NCBI GenBank assembly: GCA_023376005.1
Contig: CM042152.1
Location: 80,454,479-80,518,478 of the forward strand
Origin: Doryteuthis pealeii
Taxonomy: Eukaryota; Mollusca; Cephalopoda; Myopsida; Loliginidae
Direction of reading: 5' to 3'
Length of the DNA stretch: 64,000 nucleotides
Shown here: positions 14,501-23,896 of the stretch, piece by piece
Layout of the letters: each line of letters starts with the position of its first letter
Position numbering within the stretch: the stretch's first letter is position 1
Program-made: the position numbers and the translations under genes
The notes under the pieces: generated by a model
What the model saw: the letters and a program-made list of their open reading frames with translations, nothing else
Told to the model about the DNA's origin: nothing
The model's database searches: none

Positions 14501-16211
14501 TTAAAAGATTTTCCCCTTTTCCTGTCAAACTACTAAAAAGAAAAAACACGGATTATTATTTCAGAAACTAATAAAGATCTTTAAACAATGATCGCGTCGT
14601 ATTTCTTAAAAACTTATGACGATTAAAACGATTATTATTATTCACATCGTACCACTCGATTGTAGAAAGATTTTTGCGTATCAGAAATTCAGATTGAAAA
14701 ACCTGAAATCTCGTAAGGCATTTTATGATGCGGAAATATAAACGAGAAGGAAAAAAAATGTGCTTTTATCACGAGTCATTTTGTTCCCTCCATTGGAAAA
14801 GCTGATTGGTAGTATTAGTAGTAAAGCCGTTTAGCTTATTTCAAGGAAACAATAGATATTTTAGATATATAGGTCGCGATCCAAATATTTAAAAATAATC
14901 ATACTCTCAGAGTAAGATATATTCGTAACGTTAAGAATATTCATCGTAATTTCAAAGCGATGTTAAAATAGGATACCATTATTTTTTTTTTTAAACTGAG
15001 GGGAGGGGGAGTTTTTTTTTCTCAACCTGAGCAACAACCGCTCCCACCATAGAACGGATTTATGAGTCATCACTTGACTCAGGATTCCTCTTGTTCAGCA
15101 GGCAAGTTGATCGTAAAAACCATCCCCTCCATCTTGTATGTTATATAAAATTTAAAAAAGGTATTCAATAAATATTTTTCATCGACCATATTTTAAATAG
15201 AAATATTAATTATCGAGGGAGGAGTGTGAAAGGAAAAGATTCAAAGAAAAAGGTTTTATATGAACGCTTTATTTTTGCGTCCATTTTACAAACAGCTTTC
15301 ATTTTTCAATTCTTTGTTATAAGTTTTCAATAGATTAAAAAAGGAAAAACCTACAATATTGAATAGAAGTCAAAAGAAAAGCAACAATGTAGTTGAACTT
15401 TTCAGGAATGCTTTACACGCACAAATAAATACGTTGTCGAATGATTAAAAAGAAAATTAATTTTTTTTTTAATCTTATTTTTCAATAAACGAGTAATTTT
15501 ATTTAACTATTTAACATTTCTCCACGTAATGAGAATTTCAAAATAAAATTATACAAAAATATAAGTTCAAATACATTTTACATACAACACGAGGAAGTTT
15601 TCAGACATTAATGAATAAAACTGAAAAAAAAAATTTCATAGAAGACTAAGAATATTTTCTATGTATTTTTTTTTTTTTTTTTTTTCACTCTCAATCCAGA
15701 TAAAAAGAAATATAAATCCAAAAATAGATAATAAATAACTGACTTTTAGGAGACATTGAGATTTATGAAAAAAAATTTTTTTACTTACCAAACGAATAAA
15801 ACCAAATCCTTTGCCGGCGTTCACATAAACCTCCGATATTTCTCCAAAAGGCTGAAAAAGTTTGCGGAAATCATCTTCAGTGATATCTGGAGTAAGATTG
15901 CCGACAAATAATCGACATCTGCCAGTGAATTTCTTTTCGTCTCTAGTAGAAAGAGCTGCGGCACTTGCAGCCGACATGCCGGGCACATTATTAGGATCAC
16001 CGGCGCCTGAGCTACTTCCACCGCCATGTTGGTTATTTGGAGGACCTCCGTGTTGAGATTTACCCGGGTGTGAGCGATCGTTCATTTTTTTATCATTGGA
16101 TTGTGCATTTCCACCTCGGGCATTCGGAGAGAGCATCTCCTGTTTTAAGTCTTTGGCATTAAGTTTAGCAGGGCTATTATCACTCTGTTTGCCTTTAAAG
16201 CCACCAGCCAT
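4195..16211 (-). CDS. NONO: DBHS-family RNA-binding protein (NONO/SFPQ/PSPC1; NonA/hrp65-like), split gene
   Basis: Exons, read on the minus strand: 16211-15789, 7165-6864, 6689-6594, 6366-6170, 6030-5943, 5423-5279, 5009-4884, 4562-4404, then 4278 onward. The first eight total 1,536 nt, 512 codons, with all phases consistent and GT-AG borders. Residues 1-95 are low complexity. RRM1 has RNP2 LFVGNL at 101-106 and RNP1 KGFGFIRL at 134-141, and RRM2 starts near 172 ([10 protein letters not shown]). The segment with [14 protein letters not shown] and FPEKF is the NOPS linker; then comes [15 protein letters not shown] and a long E/Q/R-rich coiled coil, followed by a Pro run and a Gly/Asn/Met-rich tail. 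Family knowledge: nuclear dimeric RNA/DNA-binding scaffold in transcription, splicing and paraspeckle-like bodies. Invertebrates generally have one ancestral gene, so the vertebrate symbol is only nominal. The C-terminus is uncertain: read-through of the ninth exon stops at 4195-4197, giving about 539 residues. Confidence 0.93.
4404..4562 (-). CDS. NONO: DBHS gene exon 8: Gly/Asn/Met-rich tail
   Basis: 159 nt between acceptor TTTTCTCAG and donor GTGAGT. Encodes a Gly/Asn/Met-rich prion-like tail ([16 protein letters not shown] and later GGGMAANTM). If the donor is not used, translation ends five codons later (V-S-I-K-stop), so this exon can also serve as a terminal exon. Confidence 0.85.
4884..5009 (-). 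CDS. NONO: DBHS gene exon 7: proline-rich tail
   Basis: 126 nt between acceptor TTTAAAG and donor GTAATG. Encodes [19 protein letters not shown], then an uninterrupted proline run and [13 protein letters not shown]. Pro-rich low complexity is usual in the C-terminal part of DBHS proteins. Confidence 0.85.
5279..5423 (-). CDS. NONO: DBHS gene exon 6: end of coiled coil and basic linker
   Basis: 145 nt between acceptor TTATAG and donor GTAACA. Encodes Arg/Glu/Gln-rich helix ([12 protein letters not shown] type), then [14 protein letters not shown] and a Met/Gly/Arg/Asp stretch ending GDMMGRQ. Ends in phase 0. Confidence 0.9.
5943..6030 (-). CDS. NONO: DBHS gene exon 5: coiled coil
   Basis: 88 nt between acceptor TTTTAG and donor GTAAAT. 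Encodes [19 protein letters not shown] and IRRRQELEM, a continuous charged helix of the polymerising coiled coil. Too short to stand out as a long open frame; placed by phase and family similarity. Confidence 0.9.
6170..6366 (-). CDS. NONO: DBHS gene exon 4: NOPS end and start of coiled coil
   Basis: Acceptor TTTTCAG, 197 nt, donor GTAAAT. Encodes [20 protein letters not shown] followed by ELEELEKQQ and heptad-like charged sequence ([18 protein letters not shown]). The [12 protein letters not shown] block is diagnostic for DBHS proteins. Confidence 0.93.
6594..6689 (-). CDS. NONO: DBHS gene exon 3: NOPS segment
   Basis: Acceptor CTTTTGCAG, 96 nt, donor GTAAGC. Encodes (S)[18 protein letters not shown] and [14 protein letters not shown], the start of the NOPS domain that locks the DBHS dimer. 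The split serine codon TC|A is regenerated across the exon 2/3 junction. Confidence 0.92.
6864..7165 (-). CDS. NONO: DBHS gene exon 2: end of RRM1 and most of RRM2
   Basis: Acceptor TTTTTAATAG, then 302 nt, and donor GTTAGT. Begins [15 protein letters not shown], which joins seamlessly to KGFGFIRL of exon 1. Contains [23 protein letters not shown], the hallmark block [20 protein letters not shown] and the end TEGVFLLT. These are the most conserved DBHS sequences in the window and settle the family call. Confidence 0.95.
10021..10960. repeat. diverged direct duplication inside DBHS intron 1
   Basis: The stretch 10021-10285 (poly-G, CCTCGTAAAAAATAT, AATATATTTTAG, TTATGGAAATT, TAACTTGTTTTT, TTGATTTAAC) recurs in diverged form at about 10640-10930. 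A related stretch appears at 57060-57220 inside a Helitron-like copy, suggesting old Helitron-derived DNA in the intron. Confidence 0.55.
11215..11412 (+). mobile_element. SINE-C fragment (body, 5' truncated at the B box)
   Basis: Starts at a B-box-like TTCGAAACCGG and continues with the body shared with 60141-60712: GCCAACTCTGCGTATG, GGAGCTGATGGTAGGTGTGG, GGTCTAGCGC, GGGATAGACTCC, CCGACGACTTTAC. Lies in intron 1, opposite in orientation to the gene. Confidence 0.8.
15063..15081. promoter_or_regulatory. paired AP-1-like sites
   Basis: TGAGTCA (15063-15069) and TGACTCA (15075-15081) form an inverted pair six bases apart, in a locally GC-richer patch (15040-15130) of intron 1. Both match the bZIP AP-1 consensus exactly. 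A role as an intronic enhancer is inference. Confidence 0.3.
15789..16211 (-). CDS. NONO: DBHS gene exon 1: start codon, low-complexity N-terminus, first half of RRM1
   Basis: 141 codons from ATG at 16211 (A at -3, G at +4) to TTG at 15789, followed by donor GTAAGT. No in-frame stop separates the ATG from the AG at about 16239, so a slightly upstream start cannot be fully excluded, but there is no other ATG. Rich in Gly, Asn, Ser and His before the RRM. Ends right after the RNP1 motif in phase 0. The open frame continues past the donor into AT-rich intron; those extra residues are not part of the protein. Confidence 0.93.
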
Positions 16212-16440
16212 GATGACGCCGTTTTTAAGATTACTTTTCTGTTTAAAAAAATAAGATTCTTTAAAAAAAAAATAAAATAATATGAAAAAAACGAGGAACT
16301 TTGTTGTGCCTAGATAGTGCTATATGTGTGTCTTTTTCTATTTTCCCCTTTTTTTGTTTTTTTTTTCTTAACGCTCGTTTAACGTTGTTCTCCAGTGTAA
16401 CTAAAACTCAATATGGCGCTGGCCTGCACCAGATATGATA
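16212..16440 (-). promoter_or_regulatory. likely promoter / 5' UTR of the DBHS gene
   Basis: Upstream of the ATG on the minus strand lies GCGCCATATTG (about 16406-16416), a YY1-type motif typical of housekeeping start regions, in the only CpG-containing patch nearby. A TTTTTTTAAACAG sequence ending near 16239 could be an acceptor closing a short 5' UTR intron. The start site itself is not defined. Confidence 0.45.
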
Positions 16441-19240
16441 ATATACCACGTGGCTTGGACAAGATCTCGTGGTTTCTCGTCCGTGTATATGTAAGCTTTG
16501 GCACTAATGTGTATATACAACAGTGGTTTTAACAATAATATGTATGTGTGCGATACTTGTATAATACCCCACCCCATCCCTTAATTTGCATAAAGAAACG
16601 AAATTATAAAAATTGGTATATCAGTATTCATTAAATTATTATGAATTTTTATTTATTTTTTTAGCTAATTTATTTTTACTTTGTATCAACCTTGAAAAAT
16701 TTCTACAAATTTTTTTCCGGTTGATGTGAAACAAATATCAATGAATGCCATTTTTTTTCATAAAAACAAACAGTATACTGTTATAAATAAATACCAATCT
16801 AAAGGAAATGGTTTACTTTTTCTTTCTATATTTTTCGGGGGTTTTATAATAAGATAATTACGTGACCAAAACAATACCTGTTTTTTTTTTTAAATACCAA
16901 ATATAGGGAAGCATCTCTTATTTACATGTATAATGATCCTAACTTAAATGTTTATCTTTTTATAAAATGTCTTTTGAGTTCTATTATATATAATATTATT
17001 TACTTTAGCTTTGAACATTTATATACGCGTCTGAATATTTTCAAAATATTTTCTTTTCTCGAAGCTGTCAAAAATACTTGATGTTGATAAAAGCATCAAG
17101 AAAGTAAACTATGCCAAAAAAATACGCAGCATTTTAACGTGAATAAATGTTTAAGAAAAATGTAGGTAGTTGAGTGCATGATACCCAACAGAGTTTTATT
17201 TTGGGGTAGAGTAACCTCTTGATAACAAACAAACAAAAACTAGTTAGCAACTGTTGTTTGTTAAATTGTCAAGAGTAATATTTACTGTTACTTAAATTGT
17301 AACGTTCACTTTGTTTCTGTGTAAGTTATTTCATACTTATATTCGTAAATTCTATATTTATGAGGGAAATGCTTTTATTTCTTGATATCATCAATATGTT
17401 TGTGTTGAAAAAGGTGAAGTAACAACGACTTAATTTTTATTTTAGTGAGGCATATAATAAAAGGGGGAAAATATTGAAATATGATTTGGAGGGGAAGGGC
17501 ACTTATTTATGGATCATTGTTCAATAAAATTGAAACAAAAAATGTTCTCTAAATAATAAAGATGATGGTTATTGACAGACAAAATTAATCCAAAAGACCA
17601 GGCTTCCATTTATTTTAAGTTAAAAATTTTAACTCATCTCGATTGATACGAAATAATTGAAATTTTTTGTTTCAGTTTGAAAAAAAAAGTGATTTTAAAA
17701 TGTTGCTGTTAATCGAACAGCAACATTTTAACTGTTAGACGTTACGTTTTAGTGGTAGAAAAAAGACCATAAGTGTTGCATATTCAAAACAATGTGCTTT
17801 TTTTATAAAAATAAAACGAATGACCAAAACTAAAATTATTATAAGATTTCACACGGATACATTTTATTATGAAATAAATGACAAAAACTTTATTCTGAAC
17901 AAGCTAAAAACGAACCTCAAATTGTTCCGAAATGGTTGATAACGATTTAAAATTGTGTAACTTATTAAAATTACCAAAATTTTAAAATGATTCAATTTAA
18001 AAAATAAAAGGGAAGTAGCTTAAAATTCAAATTAAACCCTGAAAGAATAAGTAAAAACAATTAATCTTAGAAATCGGTTAATTTTTTTTTAATCAAGATT
18101 TTTGTTTGTGGTTTTTCTTTTTATTCAATTATCTAAAAATGAATTTTCTGTAATAAGTCTAGAAAACTTTTAGTACAAAAAATGTTATGGGCGATATGTA
18201 TGTTTTATTTGAACACATGAAAAAATGGCTTCTTTTTTTTAATTATTTAATGAATGTTTTTTGTTTGTTTTATAGAAGAAAAAAATGGTGTAAACATTCT
18301 GGAGGGCAAAAAGAAGTATACCACTGTTTTGTTTATTAAAAATTTCGCTGTTTTAAAGTTTGTTTGTTTTTAATGCCCGGCATTCCAGTATCTCATAAAT
18401 TTAGTTTTAAGAAAGGCATTTTTTTTTTTTTACATGGAGTATTTTTTAGTCAGGTAATTTTTTTTAGTCGAATAAAGTTTTTAAACCAAGCTGGAAACTG
18501 ATTTACACGATTGTAAAGAGGGAAACTTAAGGTGGGAAAATTCACAAATAAATCACAGGAAAAAGTCGCAAAATCATGGCAAATTATTGAATAATTATGC
18601 CCTGCTTAAAAGTTTAAAAAAAATAAACGTACAAACATTCATTTATTATTGAATGAATGCATTTGATGGAACTTTGAAATATTACTTATTTTATTATTGT
18701 AAATTAAATGTGACATTTTTCCGGTGCCAAAATGTTGACTTTTTCTCTGGCTATTAAACCTTAACCCTTAACCAGACAAGACACCCAGATATATTGACAA
18801 GCATTTCTGTAACCATGACATTAAGTGGATGTCATGATGACAGACCAGATATATATGTTTTTCTTTTATTACTTTTATTATTAGATTGAATAAAACTTGA
18901 TTTTTTTTTCTTTCCCTAACATGTAAATGACATAAAATAGTGTTGTCAATAAATAAAATGTCTTCAAGACTATAAGTCTACAGCGTCTGAAAATGTGACA
19001 TTTTTTCTTGACCTTATCCTCAGTTGTGACTTTTATGATTTTTTTTCCGACCTAAAATATAACTTTTTCCGTTACTTTTTTTTTTCTACTTTTTTCTAAT
19101 CTTTTAAAACAGATCTTTGAAGAAAATATAAATAAATAAGTTTATACTCCAGTGTCAATAGATTTTTTTACGTTCAAAATGAAATAAACTAAAATTAAAC
19201 AAAGATTAATAATAATTTCAAAAAGTTATTTAAAATACAT
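16441..19240. other. AT-rich intergenic DNA, no gene seen
   Basis: No open frame of note, no recognisable RNA gene and no repeat shared with the rest of the window. One perfect hairpin is present at 17696-17730. Confidence 0.6.
17696..17730. repeat. perfect 15-bp-stem hairpin
   Basis: TAAAATGTTGCTGTT pairs with its exact reverse complement around the 5-nt loop AATCG. Isolated, with no flanking poly-T terminator context on either strand. Function unknown. Confidence 0.7.
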
Positions 19241-19244
19241 AAAA

Positions 19245-19640
19245 TATGGATTATTTGGATTATTCGGACTATTGTCCTCATCTTTATTTTTATCTGCACA
19301 ACGTTTCAGTCGATGTGCCCTCTGGCCTTCTTTGCAGGTTCAATCCTGGTCAAGGGCAACAGTAACATAGAATAATAATTACCCGGCTATGGTTAGCGGA
19401 ATGAGAACAGGATACCCCTGTGGATTGAATAAAGGGTTGGGTTCAGAGTTCTGTGAAGGCTCCCAATTATGATAAGAAGGTTCCCCGAGTTCAAGAAGGC
19501 TCCCAAGTCAGACAAGAAATACCTGAAGAAGGCCGGAGGGCACATCGGCCGAAATGTTGTACAGATAACAATAAAAATTAGAACAATAGTCCAAATAATC
19601 CAAATTATCAAGCCTTATCTCAAAAATTCAGATGAATAGT
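19245..19640 (+). mobile_element. SINE-A copy with inverted 3' arm (fold-back)
   Basis: From about 19330 the + strand carries a B-box-like GGTTCAATCCTGG, then CTGTGGATTGAATAAAGGG and the tail CTGAAGAAGGCCGGAGGG...CATCGGCCGAAATG. Just before it (19245-19312) is the reverse complement of the same tail (GGACTATTGTCCTCATC). The two tails face each other, so the transcript could fold back. The tRNA-like head is lost. Confidence 0.7.
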
Positions 19641-20330
19641 ACATAAAATATATTTCAATTATAATTATTAATTATATATTTTTATTCGTCTTATAAAGAA
19701 TCTATTTTTTTTTTAATTATGTATTGTTTTGTTATGCAAAGAAAGCAAAATGTTCATCTATTTTGTTAATGATTTCCTTAGAGTTTAATTTTTATGTAAA
19801 GTATTAAATCCCAGTTGAGAAATTAAAAATATATATATTGGACTTCATTTCATATTCCACTAACATCTGTCCAGTAGACTATGGTTAGAAATTTACACCC
19901 CTGAATTCACATTCTACCCATTTATTCCAATCTTCAAAGTGATGAGGATTTTCCTGATTTGAAAATCAGCAATGACAGTCTTTGTTTTTAGCTGGGATTG
20001 AACCCCAACTTATGTCACTGTTGGGAAGAATGTAACAATTTCAGTCACAAGATAATTTATTCAACACAGACTTTATTGTTATTAAAATTAAAGCATTCAT
20101 TGTTTTCAAACAATTTCACTAGAATATTGTTATTTAACAACAATGAAGTAAAAATATCCATGTTATTTTTATTGTATATTAATTTACACCAAACCAGTGT
20201 CTTCATCTTTATTATAAAAGTCATGATGATTTGGTTTTTGTATTAAAACATTGTGTATATGACAATGAAAATGAGGTCATTTATTCAAATAGATTGATGT
20301 ATGATAATGATGCAGATAAATATTTCTTTT
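19641..20330. other. intergenic, no gene recognised
   Basis: AT-rich; the open frame at 19998-20246 shows no recognisable protein sequence. At 20330-20420 a short piece (GGACACTATGTCATCGTC, then AATCCTCATCTCAGAAATCC) resembles a segment of the 21.5 kb composite repeat and the SINE-A 3' end. Confidence 0.5.
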
Positions 20331-20587
20331 TTTTTTTTGGGACACTATGTCATCGTCTTTAGTGGACAGAAAGGATCCAATAACAATAAAATGATAATGA
20401 TAAATCCTCATCTCAGAAATCCAAATAAAAATCTTGTTATTTGTTTTAGCATCCCAGTCAACCTATTTATTAAACTTCATACAACGACTGCTGTTTACAC
20501 CATAGCATTGCGACCAACGAAGCCTTCATCGCATGCTTTCGGGGCCAAAGCATCATTACCACTAACCCAGTGCACCCCAACAGTATC

Positions 20588-20965
20588 TTATGATATCACC
20601 AGACTTTGTTGGTTTAATGTCACATGGTAGGATTGCCATATCCACGCTGATGAGGTTAGAGCTTTATTCTGGATCTTTTTGATGTATTTCCTCTTGTCTG
20701 GTGGAGAAAGTCCAAGTTTAGTCAAAAATGCCAAGGTTGAGTTGGTAATAAATCCTCGGCATCCAACTTCAATAGGAAATACATCCGTTATCCATCCATT
20801 TCTGACACATTGTTCTCGTAGATCTTCATATTTTTTCAACTTACGCTGATGTGCCCAGTCAAGATTTTCCTCAAGAGGGGCTGTTAATTTAACGATGAAA
20901 ACTTTTTGATTACCAGACCAGATGACAATATCAGGACGCTGGGCCGTTAACGTTATTTCAGTTGG
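20588..20965 (-). mobile_element. LINE-type C-terminal fragment with PD-(D/E)XK-like block
   Basis: The minus frame is open from about 20965 to 20588. It reads RPDIVIWSGNQKVFIVKLTA, then a charged helix (RKLKKYEDLREQC), VFPIEVGCRGFITNSTL and SSAWIWQSY. The order D-I-V..(K/E)LT.P..E..RK.KY and VEVGCRGF is, from memory, a recurrent block at the C-end of retroelement proteins and resembles a restriction-nuclease-like fold. K replaces the usual acidic residue before L-T, so this copy is probably inactive. The protein start is not in this fragment. Confidence 0.6.
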
Positions 20966-20977
20966 AAATTATTACTT

Positions 20978-21800
20978 ATAATAATAATAATAATAATAAT
21001 ATCCTTTCAGCTAGTATATTAGGTCTGAGACCTGTCAGCTGTTCCTTATAAATATTCATTTTAATTCCACAGAATGTTTATAATCTTTCCACAGATTATC
21101 TAACATTGCCTTGAAGGAGTTTAGAGATGGGGCATTCACTATTGATGATGGTAGTTTATTCCATGTATTCACCACTCTGTTACTATAATAATTTTGTCTT
21201 GCGTTTGCTTTACAAGATTTTTTAAGGAGTTTTAATTTATGTCCCCTTGTATAGATATTTTGAGCAATGTTTAGTAGGTCAGAGTTCGTTGAATAAAAAC
21301 CATGCGTGTATTTGTAGGTTTCAATCATATCCCCTCTTATACGTCGGAAAACCAGACTTGGTAAGTCAATGTTCCTAAGTCTTTCTTCATACGAAAGGGA
21401 TTTTAAATTATTCACTAATTTAGTAGCTCTCCTCTGGACTCCCTCAATGAGTTTTGTGTCCTTGATGAGTCTTGGGCTCCAAACCACATTAGCAAATTGT
21501 GCAGATGCAGATGATGTTTTTTTTTTGGACACTACTCCATCGTCCTTAATGGATGGAATGGTGCCAACAACTAAAGAGTATGTCATATAATACGGATCAA
21601 ATTCCCGACTCAGTAGTGACTGATTTATTTTGTTAAAACAACAATATGTACTTATAGTTATATGCGGAGAAAGGTAGACAAACACGGGATGTTGTACAAA
21701 ATGGATATTTATTGTAGTAGGTTGTGATGTCGACTTTGTAACGTTTCGGCCTGTTAAACCTTCTTCAGATTTTTTAAGGAGTTTTAATTTATGTCCACTT
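20978..21800 (-). mobile_element. LINE reverse-transcriptase C-terminus fused to composite repeat (copy 1)
   Basis: Minus frame: SPRLIKDTKLIEGVQRRATK, RNIDLPSLVFRRIRGDMIE, ARQNYYSNRVVNTWNKLP and APSLNSFKAMLDNLW, the standard C-terminal region of CR1/Jockey-like reverse transcriptases. It ends in an ATT microsatellite (20978-20998). Upstream, 21525-21760 is a non-coding segment also joined to this LINE at 34.5-35.3 kb. At 21768-21803 a piece of the LINE itself (encoding GHKLKLLKKS) is repeated, producing a 254-codon chimeric open frame. Nearly identical to the copy at 34490-35275, so recent activity is likely. Confidence 0.85.
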
Positions 21801-21829
21801 ATTATCATTATTATTGGCATTTCAATCTC

Positions 21830-22135
21830 GGAAGACTATAATATTGATTTTGTGCCCCAGAAGTTACTGCGCATCCTGTGACTGTAAAGTCCAATGTTAG
21901 AAAAACATTCTCGACCACAGATGTTGCATGTGAAGGCTGTCCCGGAAGATGTTGATGTGTCAGCACTTTGTTGCCGCTGCTTTCTTCTGGATCTCCTAGC
22001 TTCATGGTGTTGCGCCATGGGGACTTGACACATGAACAGTCCTCTACAGAGAGCCTGCCGCAACCGAGGGCGGTCCTGAGCCTTCGGTGGCAGCAGGCTC
22101 TCTGTTCTATCAAATGCATTTCCTGTCTCTATCAA
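21830..22135 (-). mobile_element. LINE C-terminal zinc-finger fragment
   Basis: Minus frame ends AFTCNICGRECFSNIGLYSH followed by RMRSNFWG. CxxC...GL.SH is the C-terminal zinc finger found in many invertebrate LINE ORF2 proteins; the expected last Cys is Ser here. KAQDRPRLRQAL upstream fits the helical region before the finger. A related finger lies on the + strand at 34111-34494. Confidence 0.7.
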
Positions 22136-22340
22136 TGATAAATCGTCATCTCAGAAATCCAGATAGAAATATTATTATTATAATTAAATGGTACTAGCAA
22201 ATATATGCACCCTCCAGGTGCTAGTATTTAAGTTTTAATATAATAAAATATTAGATTAGATTAGAAAGGCTAATGAACTAAATAAGAATGAAGATTAAAA
22301 GATTTGAAACAGAAGGGGTTATAATAAAAAAAATAAACAA

Positions 22341-22810
22341 CTAGAATTTACTCTTCCATCACTCCCGTCTCTCATTGCTAAATTTTCTTGATTTAACTAT
22401 TTAGTTAGATTAGGAAGTAAAATAATAAAATTACAGTTATTTCTTCTTGTTAATGGATTTCTTTTAAGATTTATCTCTGAGATTTTTTCTCATATTCATT
22501 AAGATAAAACCAAACAATTAGAAATCAATAATACTAAGCACATATTTATTAAAATCAAATTTTTAATATCAATATGCAAATTAGCCTGTAAACTGCTATT
22601 TTGTTGTATATATAAATACAAATGAATATTATTAGTATGTAGATATCATCAACAGTATTAATAATGTAAAGCAATTTTATTAATAATTGAGGTTTAAATA
22701 AAAATAAAATCATGGAGAATGTGACGTAAATAACTAAGGGAATTGTGACTTGAGTAGTGATATAGTTTCGGTTACAGACAGACAAACACACAATCTCCAT
22801 TATAATAAGA
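22341..22810 (-). mobile_element. Helitron-like non-autonomous element (family 1)
   Basis: The 5' end on the minus strand begins TCTTATTATAATGGAGATT then GTCTGTAACCGAAACTA. The body from 22430 matches 32142-32560 in opposite orientation (ATGCAAATTAGCCTGTAAAC, TAACAAGAAGAAATAACTG complement). A CTAG followed by T at 22344-22341 is the best 3' end candidate, but no clear hairpin precedes it, so the 3' border is uncertain. Confidence 0.6.
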
Positions 22811-22814
22811 AGAC

Positions 22815-23370
22815 TAGCAATTCATTAGAATCATAGCAGTGGGGCCTTATTCTTAACACTAACACAAGACCTTTATATCCAAATCTGTAACCTTAAACCG
22901 CAGTCTTATAGGCTCCCCAGAAATATTTTTTTCACTCTAAGAAGTAGGGTCAGGGGTATAATGTGATATCTAAAACACCCAGGTACATTTTGGCAACTAC
23001 CCCACCCACATACACACATTTGGGCTATATTCTGTTTTTTTTTTTGTGGCTACACAATAGACACTTTGGATAAATATATAGAAAGCAAAAAGCAATTTGG
23101 TAGAGAGGAGAGAGACTTGAGTGGAATGATGGGGGATGAGGCATTAAAACAGCAACAAACAATGCCATTAATCATTAATTAGAGTTTGGTATATGGACAT
23201 ACCAGAGTGAAAGTAGTGGAGACATTCCTTGAAAAGAGAAACCATTCTTTTTCTCTCATAACCCAAGCAAAAAAAAAAAGACTTTATCTGCCAGTTACAG
23301 ATTCAACAGCTCTCTATAAAAATATTTATTCCTTCAAGATTGTATTCCTAACTGAATAAATTAACTGTTA
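22815..23370. other. intergenic, nothing recognised
   Basis: Mixed-composition DNA with no open frame, no structured RNA and no repeat shared within the window. Confidence 0.5.
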
Positions 23371-23374
23371 GTAT

Positions 23375-23690
23375 TATTTGGATTATTCAGACTATTGTCC
23401 TCATCTTCATTGTTATCTGTACAACGTTTCAGGTATTTCTTGTCAGACTTAGGAACTTTCTTGGATTCGGGAACTTTCTTTTTGAACTCGGGAACCTTCT
23501 TGGCTCCTGAGTTCGAAAAGAAGGTTTCAAAGTCTGAGAAAGTTCCCAAGTCCAACAAGAAACACCTGAAGAAGGCTGGAGGGCACATCGGCCGAAACGT
23601 TGTACAGTTAACAATGAAGATGAGGACAATAGTCCAAATAATACTAATTATAAAGCCTCATCTCAAAAATTCAGAGAAATAAATCAACTG
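23375..23690 (+). mobile_element. SINE-A tail-to-tail palindromic copy
   Basis: Left arm about 23375-23500 is the reverse complement of the right arm 23525-23650. Both contain the GACTATTGTCCTCATCTTCA/CGTTTCAG tail and the repeated GAACTTTC/GAAAGTTC motif. The right arm holds CTGAAGAAGGCTGGAGGGCA and CATCGGCCGAAACGTTG. Followed by the family 3' end (CCTCATCTCAAAAATTCAGA) and an (AAT)n run at 23700-23730. Open frames on both strands are by-products of the palindrome. Confidence 0.7.
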
Positions 23691-23696
23691 TATATA

Positions 23697-23727
<31 letters not shown>

Positions 23728-23896
23728 TACACCATAATCATTAACTTGTGATGTAGATAACGTGAAAGTTGTTGTGAATTATTTTTACAGAGTTCATAAC
23801 AGAATGTAGCAAAGAATTTATACATAAATATAAAAGTAAATATTCTAGCTTAAACAACACATTAGGTTTATAAGTTCCTAAAATTTACTCTGAATT

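Larger units (their letters stand above)
7166..15788 (-). other. first intron of the DBHS gene (about 8.6 kb)
   Basis: Bounded by donor GTAAGT (15788) and acceptor AATAG (7166). No coding exon found inside. It carries poly-A, poly-T and poly-G runs (for example 10021-10033, 11512-11548), a diverged internal duplication (about 10021-10285 and 10640-10960), a SINE-C fragment (11215-11412) and a pair of AP-1-like sites (15063-15081). Confidence 0.85.

Noticed and set aside
15821..16056. overlapping frames in DBHS exon 1
   Set aside because: Shadow frames of the conserved RRM-encoding exon.
21056..21820. 254-codon open frame taken as one host gene
   Set aside because: It is a chimera of a LINE RT C-terminus and non-coding repeat, repeated at 34.5-35.3 kb with frameshifts.
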